Assembly (NCBI RefSeq): GCF_005144965.1
Contig: NZ_CP039704.1
Span: 186,001-250,000 of the forward strand
Direction of reading: 5' to 3'
Source of the DNA: Hankyongella ginsenosidimutans
GTDB taxonomy: Bacteria > Pseudomonadota > Alphaproteobacteria > Sphingomonadales > Sphingomonadaceae
Length of the DNA: 64,000 bases
Below, one piece after another: positions 59,510 to 64,000 of the stretch. Position numbers and translations under genes: made by a program. The notes under the pieces are model-generated. The model did not search any database, had not been told where the DNA came from, and saw only the letters and a program-made list of their open reading frames with translations. Each line of letters begins with the position of its first letter. The first letter of the stretch is position 1.

Positions 59510-59682
59510 TGTCTGTTAGGCAAGCCGCGGTATCGGTCGTGCGACCGCGATCCGGCTCACCGCCGAAAGCGGCATCATCCGCTATGGTACGCCCGAGGAC
59601 CTTGCCGAAGCTGTCGCCGCGCGCCGCCTGGATTACGGGCACGACGCTGCTCGTCGACGGCGGGGAGATCTCGACCGTTTGA
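59510..59682 (+). pseudogene. C-terminal remnant of an SDR gene
   Basis: In pieces of two frames: AESGIIRYGTPEDLAEAV and then RAAWITGTTLLVDGGEIST, which are adjacent in ordinary SDR C-termini apart from a short missing FLxS segment. No catalytic domain precedes it, so it is a remnant. Confidence 0.65.
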
Positions 59683-59699
59683 GGAGGCAGCCAGGACTT

Positions 59700-59870
59700 C
59701 GGTTATACACCGTGCGGTTATTCCCGCGTATCGCGTCGAGTACGACCACAAACCAGAGCGTTGCGGGCAGAAGGTCTGACTGGTGATGAAGGCCGCAGCG
59801 TCCGAGGCAAGGAGGCGACTGCCCGACGATCTCAGCCAGCGCGCCCATGCGGCGTATCGGCACCTGCGCC
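59700..59870 (-). pseudogene. C-terminal remnant of a second SDR gene, opposite strand
   Basis: Reading leftward gives AQVPIRRMGALAEIVG and, after a frame change, LASDAAAFITSQT, the usual SDR C-terminal order (RxGxxxEIVGAVAFLASDAAAFITGQ). Sequence then diverges. No N-terminal part is present. Confidence 0.55.
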
Positions 59871-59929
59871 AGAGCTTTAGGCTAATACCTCGGGCACCCT
59901 GACCCGCGTGCGGAACCGCCGCTTATCGC

Positions 59930-60009
59930 GCGGCCGGGCTCGAACCGGCACGTCCTTGAGGGACTCGAGATTTTAAGTCTCGTGCGTCTACCGATTTCGC
60001 CACGCCCGC
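59930..60009 (-). pseudogene. tRNA-Leu(UAA) copy with a broken 3' acceptor end
   Basis: It matches the complete tRNA-Leu at 56396-56483 from its 5' end through the T arm, but the 3' acceptor strand reads CGCGCGA instead of CGCCCGC and CCA is missing. Two of seven acceptor pairs would be lost. It lies 39 bases after the intact PEP-mutase family gene. Confidence 0.8.
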
Positions 60010-60175
60010 ATCGTGAAAGTCCGCGCATACGCAGGTGCGGTGCGTGGTTCAAGCGTCCTCTTCGATGAGAAAGGTCCGCGCCAGCTCCGTAAGCGCCGCC
60101 ATGGCGGCCTGATAAGGCCCCGGCCCCTGGCTGATGCGCGCGACGCCCAGCGACTTCAGCGTCCAGACCGGCGGG
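59930..60175. repeat. 246-bp direct repeat, right copy
   Basis: Counterpart of 56404-56649, offset 3526 bases. Its left edge falls inside the tRNA-Leu acceptor stem and its right edge inside the PEP-mutase family coding sequence. Confidence 0.85.
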
Positions 60176-60815
60176 CAGCCCGGCATCATCATGATGTTGA
60201 CCGGCAACGGCGATCTTGCAACCGCGACCTCGATCAGGCTGGCGGCGATCAACCCCGGCAGGAACAGCCCGTTCGCCCCTGCTTCGGCATAGGCATGCGC
60301 CCGCTCCAGCGCGCTCTCCAGCATATCCGCCGTATGCAGTTCCGGCGGATTCTGCAGGAACACGTCGGTACGCGCGTTGATGAAGAAATCGGCCCCTGCC
60401 CCACGCCGGGCGGCGCTCAGGCGCGCCACCGCCTCGTCCAGTGGCCGGGCGTCGCCGGTCGCCGGCACGCTGTCCTCCAGGTTGCAGCCGACAGCCCCTG
60501 CCTCGGCCGCCAGCGCCAAAGTCTGGGCAACCCCTCCGGGTCCGCACCGTAGCCGCTCTCCAGATCGATGCTTACCGGCACGTCGACCACCGCCAGGATC
60601 CGCCCCAGATTGGCGAGCGCAAGATCGCGCGGCAGCTGCTCGCCGTCCCTGAAGCCATGAGCCGCCGCCACGGACCAGCTGCCGGTCGCGAGCGCCTTCG
60701 CCCCTGTAAGCGCCACGGCCTTCGCACTGCCGGCGTCCCAGATATTGGCGAGCAACAGCGGGTTGCCCGGCACATGCAAGGCCTTGAACGCGGCAAATTT
60801 TTCGGAGTGCGTCAT
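60049..60815 (-). CDS. Isocitrate lyase/PEP mutase family protein (frameshifted as read)
   Basis: A protein of about 255 residues of the PEP mutase/isocitrate lyase superfamily. It has FAAFKALHVPGNPLLLANIW, DAGSAKAVALTGAKALATGS, the SIDLESGYGADPEG metal-site region, GAVGCNLEDSV and FFINARTDVFLQNPP. Frame changes are near 60535. The ATG at 60815 is 19 bases from the aminotransferase stop, so it is the last gene of the polyamine-type operon. The reaction is unknown; carbon-carbon lyases acting on small 2-oxo or methyl-branched acids are typical. Its 3' part is duplicated at 56523-56737. Confidence 0.83.
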
Positions 60816-60834
60816 GGAAGTCCCTCTCGACTGG

Positions 60835-62230
60835 TCAGGCGGCAGCTTCAAGCGCGCGCAGCCTTGGCAGCGCGGCATCGAGCGCCGTGCGGATGATCTC
60901 GACCATGCGGTCGATCTGAGCGGTCGAAATGATGAGCGGCGGACACATGACGATGGTGTCGCGGATGCCGCGCACCATCAGGCCGCCTGCGATGCACAGA
61001 TCGCGCACGATCGGCCCGGCCGTCCCCTCCTGGTTGCAGAAGCGCCTGTTGGTGCCCGGCTCCGATACGATCTCGACCGCCCCAAGCAGGCCGATCGAGC
61101 GCACCTGCCCCACCAGTTCGTGCCCTTCCAGCCGTTTCAGCGCCTGCGCCAGATACGGCCCCGTCTCGGTGCGGGTACGCGCCACCAGGCCTTCCCGCTC
61201 CAGGATGTCGATGTTGGCGAGTGCCACCGCCGCGCAGGTCGGGTGGCCGGAATAGGTATAGCCGTGCACGAAGTCCGAACCGCGGGTCTTCAGCACATCG
61301 ATGATTTCGGCCGAGATCGCCGTCGCCGAAATCGGCAGGTAGCCGCTGGACAGGCCCTTGGCCATCGGCGCGATATCGGGCGTGAAGCCGTAATGCTGGT
61401 GGCCGAACCACTGCCCCAGCCGGCCGAAACCACAGATCACTTCATCGGCCACCAGCAGCACGCCATACTGCTTGACGATGCGCATCACCTCCGGCCAGTA
61501 GCTCTCAGGCGGGATGACGACGCCACCAGCACCCTGCACCGGCTCGGCGATCACGGCCGCCACGGTTTCCGGCCCGACCGCCAGTATGCGCTCCTCGATC
61601 GCCCGGGCGGCGCGCAGGCCGAAGGCCTCCGGGTCCTCGCCGAAGCCCTCCCCGAACCAGTAGGGCTGCATGACATGCTCGATGCCGGGGATCGGCAGTC
61701 CCCTGCGCGTGCATCGCCTTCATGCCGCCTAGACTGGCCCCGGCGACCGTCGAGCCGTGATAGCCGTTCCAGCGGGCGATCACGGTCTGGCGCTGCGGCT
61801 CGCCCTTCAGCGTCCAATAGTAGCGCACCAGCCGCAGCACGGTGTCGTTCGCCTCGGAGCCGGACGAATTGAAGAACACATGCGGCAGCTTGTGGTCGAG
61901 CAGCCCGGAAATGCGCGCAGCCAGCTGTACCGCCGGCGGGTTCGCGGTCTTGAAGAAGCTGTTGTAATAGGGCAGATCCAGCATCTGGGCATGCGCCGCC
62001 TTCGCCAGTTCCTCGCGCCCGTAGCCGACATTCACGCACCACAGGCCGGCCATGCCGTCGAGGATCTCGACCCCGTCGCCATCGGTGATGACGCAGCCTT
62101 CGGCGCGCGTGATGATGCGGCTGCCGCCCATCTCGGCGATCAGACGGTAATCGGCCTGCGCGGGCAGATGGTGCGCGACGTCGAGGCGACGCAGTTCGGC
62201 GACATCGTAGTTGCGACGGGGAGCAGTCAT
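60835..62230 (-). CDS. Class III aminotransferase, probably polyamine- or omega-amino acid-type (one frameshift as read)
   Basis: A PLP aminotransferase of about 465 residues. Motifs: DGMAGLWCVNVGYGREELAK, PHVFFNSSGSEANDTVLRLV, WNGYHGSTVAGASLGGM, VIAEPVQGAGGVVIPPESYW, ADEVICGFGRLGQWFG and the PLP lysine in PMAKGLSSGYLPISA. This matches the putrescine-pyruvate/omega-amino acid group. One frame change lies near 61700. GAAGGATC precedes the ATG at 62230. It lies 20 bases after the PuuD-like gene and downstream of PotA, so it probably deaminates putrescine or a related amine. Confidence 0.87.
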
Positions 62231-62250
62231 GCGATGATCCTTCTGAGTGT

Positions 62251-62988
62251 TCAGCCACTCTGCCCGCTCAGCGGGTCACCGCGCAAGGCCCGGCCCAGCG
62301 CACGGAAGTAGGCCTGGGAGTGCGGGTTCTCGTCCGCGTCCCATTCCGGGTGCCATTGCACCGCCAGCACCGGCGCGCCGCCCACCCGCGCCGAGAACGC
62401 CTCCGGCAGGCCATCCGGCGCGTGCGCCTCCACGGTCAGCCCTTCGCCCAGCCGGTCAATGCCCTGGTAATGCACGGAATTGACCTGGATCTCTGCAACG
62501 CCAAGCATAGCCGCCAGCAACCCGCCAGGTGTCAGCGACACCGGGTGACCATGCGCGAACATCGGGCCAAGCTGTGTCTTCTCATCCGCGTGGTGCGCAG
62601 GCCCCAGATCGCGCCGCAGGGTGCCGCCGAACGCGACGTTCAATTCCTGGAAGCCGCGGCAGATGCCGAACACCGGCCGGCCGCGCGCCGTCATCGCGTC
62701 GACCAGCGCCGGTACCATGGCGTCGCGGTCTACGTCGAAAGGCCCCTCGCCCGGCTCAGCGTCACCATAGCGACCAGGCGCGATATTCGACGGGCTGCCG
62801 GTCAGCAGGATGCCATCCAGGCGCGGTGCGATCTCGCGCGCGTCGATCAGGTCTGGCAACGCCGGCACGATCAGCCCCGCAACATCGGCATATTTCAGCG
62901 CCTTGACGATATAGCGGTTCTGCACCTGCTGGGCCATTTCCTGGCCGGAGGAGCGATTACAGGCGATGATGCCAAGCACTGGCCGCAT
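62251..62988 (-). CDS. puuD: Class I glutamine amidotransferase-like gamma-glutamyl-gamma-aminobutyrate hydrolase (PuuD-like)
   Basis: An intact 245-residue class I amidotransferase-fold hydrolase. The catalytic Cys lies in VFGICRGFQELNVAFGG and the His/Glu in VLAVQWHPEWDADEN; GILLTGSPSNIAPGRYGD is the family oxyanion region. In the gamma-glutamylated putrescine pathway PuuD releases GABA from gamma-glutamyl-GABA. It sits between PotA and the aminotransferase. The stop of potA is one base before its ATG. The gene name is given by similarity of motifs and context. Confidence 0.85.
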   Translation of the reverse strand: MRPVLGIIACNRSSGQEMAQQVQNRYIVKALKYADVAGLIVPALPDLIDAREIAPRLDGILLTGSPSNIAPGRYGDAEPGEGPFDVDRDAMVPALVDAMTARGRPVFGICRGFQELNVAFGGTLRRDLGPAHHADEKTQLGPMFAHGHPVSLTPGGLLAAMLGVAEIQVNSVHYQGIDRLGEGLTVEAHAPDGLPEAFSARVGGAPVLAVQWHPEWDADENPHSQAYFRALGRALRGDPLSGQSG

Positions 62989-62989
62989 G

Positions 62990-64000
62990 TCAGGCCTGCA
63001 GCACGATCACGGACTCGTGGTGCCAGGCGAGCCAGACCGGCTCGTCCCAGGTGAAATCCTCCTGGTCCCAGCGGGTGAGGTTTGGCCTGGTCACGCGTAC
63101 CTCGTGGCCGGTCTCCAGCTTGACGAGATAGATCGACTCGCTCCCCAGATAGGAGACCGTGCGGATGGTGCCGGGCGTCACATTGTAGCCGGTCGGCACG
63201 TCTTCGATCGTCGGTGCCGTGGCATCGGCGCGCTTATGCAGTTCGATCTTCTCCGGGCGGACAGCAGCCCATACGGTCGCGCCGGCAGCACCAGTGACGC
63301 CGTGGTCGAGATAGATCGGGCAGCCTGCCTGCGCACTTTCGACGACTGCCCGGTGTGGCTCGTCGATGACAAGCCGGCCTTCGAACAGGTTCACCGAGCC
63401 GAGGAAATCAGCGACGAAGCGGTTGGCCGGAAACTCGTAGAGCTCGGCAGGCGTGCCGGTCTGTGCCAGCAGTCCGCGGTTCATCACGGCGGCGCGGCAG
63501 GCCATGGCCAGCGCTTCGTCCTGATCGTGGGTCACCATCACGAAGGTGATGCCGACATCGTCCTGCAGCTGCGCCAGCTCGAACCGCATGGCCTCGCGCA
63601 GTTTGGCATCAAGGGCCGACAACGGCTCATCCAGCAGCAGCACCTGGGCTGGTTGACCAGCGCGCGCGCCAGCGCCACCCGCTGCCGCTGGCCGCCGGAC
63701 AGCTGGTCCGGCTTGCGCGCGCCGAACCCTGCCAGCTTTACCTGCTCGAGCGCCCGCTCGGCACGGTCCCGTCGTTCCGCCGTGGCGACGCCGGCCATCT
63801 TCAGGCCGTAGGACACATTGTCCAGCACGTTCAGGTGCGGGAACACCGCATAGGACTGGAACACCATGTTGATTGGCCGCTTGTTGGGCGGCACCCGGCT
63901 CATGTCCTGCCCATCGATCAGGATGCGCCCTTCGGTCGGCGCCTCGAACCCTGCGATCATGCGCAGCAGCGTGGTCTTGCCGCAGCCGGACGGGCCGAGC
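62990..64000 (-). CDS. potA: Spermidine/putrescine ABC transporter ATP-binding protein PotA (5' end outside window; frameshifted as read)
   Basis: An ATP-binding subunit whose N-terminus is beyond position 64000. Walker [14 protein letters not shown] starts at the window edge, then the Q-loop [16 protein letters not shown], the ABC signature [20 protein letters not shown], Walker [20 protein letters not shown] and the H-loop [15 protein letters not shown]-terminal TOBE-type regulatory domain follows ([18 protein letters not shown]). One frame change lies near 63645. With the PuuD-like and aminotransferase genes after it, polyamine import followed by breakdown is the likely theme. Confidence 0.87.
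   Translation of the reverse strand, partial: ARPVRLRQDHAAAHDRRVRGADRRAHPDRWAGHEPGAAQQAANQHGVPVLCGVPAPERAGQCVLRPEDGRRRHGGTTGPCRAGARAGKAGRVRRAQAGPAVRRPAAAGGAGARAGQPAQVLLLDEPLSALDAKLREAMRFELAQLQDDVGITFVMVTHDQDEALAMACRAAVMNRGLLAQTGTPAELYEFPANRFVADFLGSVNLFEGRLVIDEPHRAVVESAQAGCPIYLDHGVTGAAGATVWAAVRPEKIELHKRADATAPTIEDVPTGYNVTPGTIRTVSYLGSESIYLVKLETGHEVRVTRPNLTRWDQEDFTWDEPVWLAWHHESVIVLQA

Overview
The window is high-GC DNA from an alphaproteobacterium, probably a Rhodospirillales-like lineage; I do not name a genus. The supporting evidence is the divergent recG / sdhE-mfd junction, a PopZ-type polar organiser gene, adjacent pcm and tolC, and alphaproteobacterial families such as DUF2948, DUF1285 and the MoxR-DUF58-DUF4159 cluster. 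Most of it is core chromosome: DNA repair (recG, mfd, xthA), translation (tyrS, valS, cca, tRNA-Leu), cofactor and Fe-S biogenesis (moaA, nadK, two cysteine desulfurases, a ferredoxin, erpA), nitrogen control (glnE), branched-chain amino acids (ilvD), envelope and cell shape (tolC, an M23 peptidase with a bactofilin) and c-di-GMP signalling.

Layout. 1-6000: recG, divergent from sdhE and mfd. 6000-15000: two proteins with a receiver-like domain and degenerate GGDEF domain (one with an intact EAL), a small flagellar-rod-like protein, moaA, nadK, a DEAD-box helicase and an active-looking diguanylate cyclase. 15000-29400: ferredoxin and cysteine desulfurases, anmK, tyrS-glnE-bcp-DUF455, the M23 peptidase and bactofilin pair, erpA, ilvD. 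29400-33000: a rubrerythrin / two-[4Fe-4S] protein / DUF3501 group embedded in palindromic repeats. 33000-43700: xthA, an N-formylglutamate amidohydrolase-like gene, valS, popZ, tolC, pcm, a cold-shock gene and small conserved genes. 43700-54700: a tightly overlapping MoxR ATPase / DUF58 / DUF4159 / VWA membrane-protein operon, divergent from DUF1285 and cca, then exosortase-A-type hydrolases with an acyl carrier protein. 54700-64000: an enoyl-CoA hydratase/isomerase-family gene, a tRNA-Leu(UAA), a LysR/SDR cassette between two copies of a tRNA-Leu/PEP-mutase-3' segment, and a polyamine-type operon (PEP-mutase family protein, class III aminotransferase, PuuD-like hydrolase, PotA cut by the window end).

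Two features stand out. First, the intergenic DNA is packed with at least eight distinguishable families of short palindromic repeats, several with multi-copy, nested or two-hairpin structure, and several supply stop codons or C-terminal codons to neighbouring genes. Second, a roughly 3.5 kb LysR/SDR cassette lies between two near-identical 246-bp direct repeats. Recombination between them would leave one intact PEP-mutase gene followed by one intact tRNA-Leu.

Caution on reading frames. Roughly 70 single-base-type frameshifts interrupt almost every gene longer than about 1 kb, including essential ones (valS, nadK). Where the missing base can be inferred, it is often in a short homopolymer. 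I read these as sequence errors and annotate the genes as single reconstructed CDSs, giving approximate frameshift positions. Only the PEP-mutase fragment, the two SDR fragments and the second tRNA-Leu copy are called pseudogenes.
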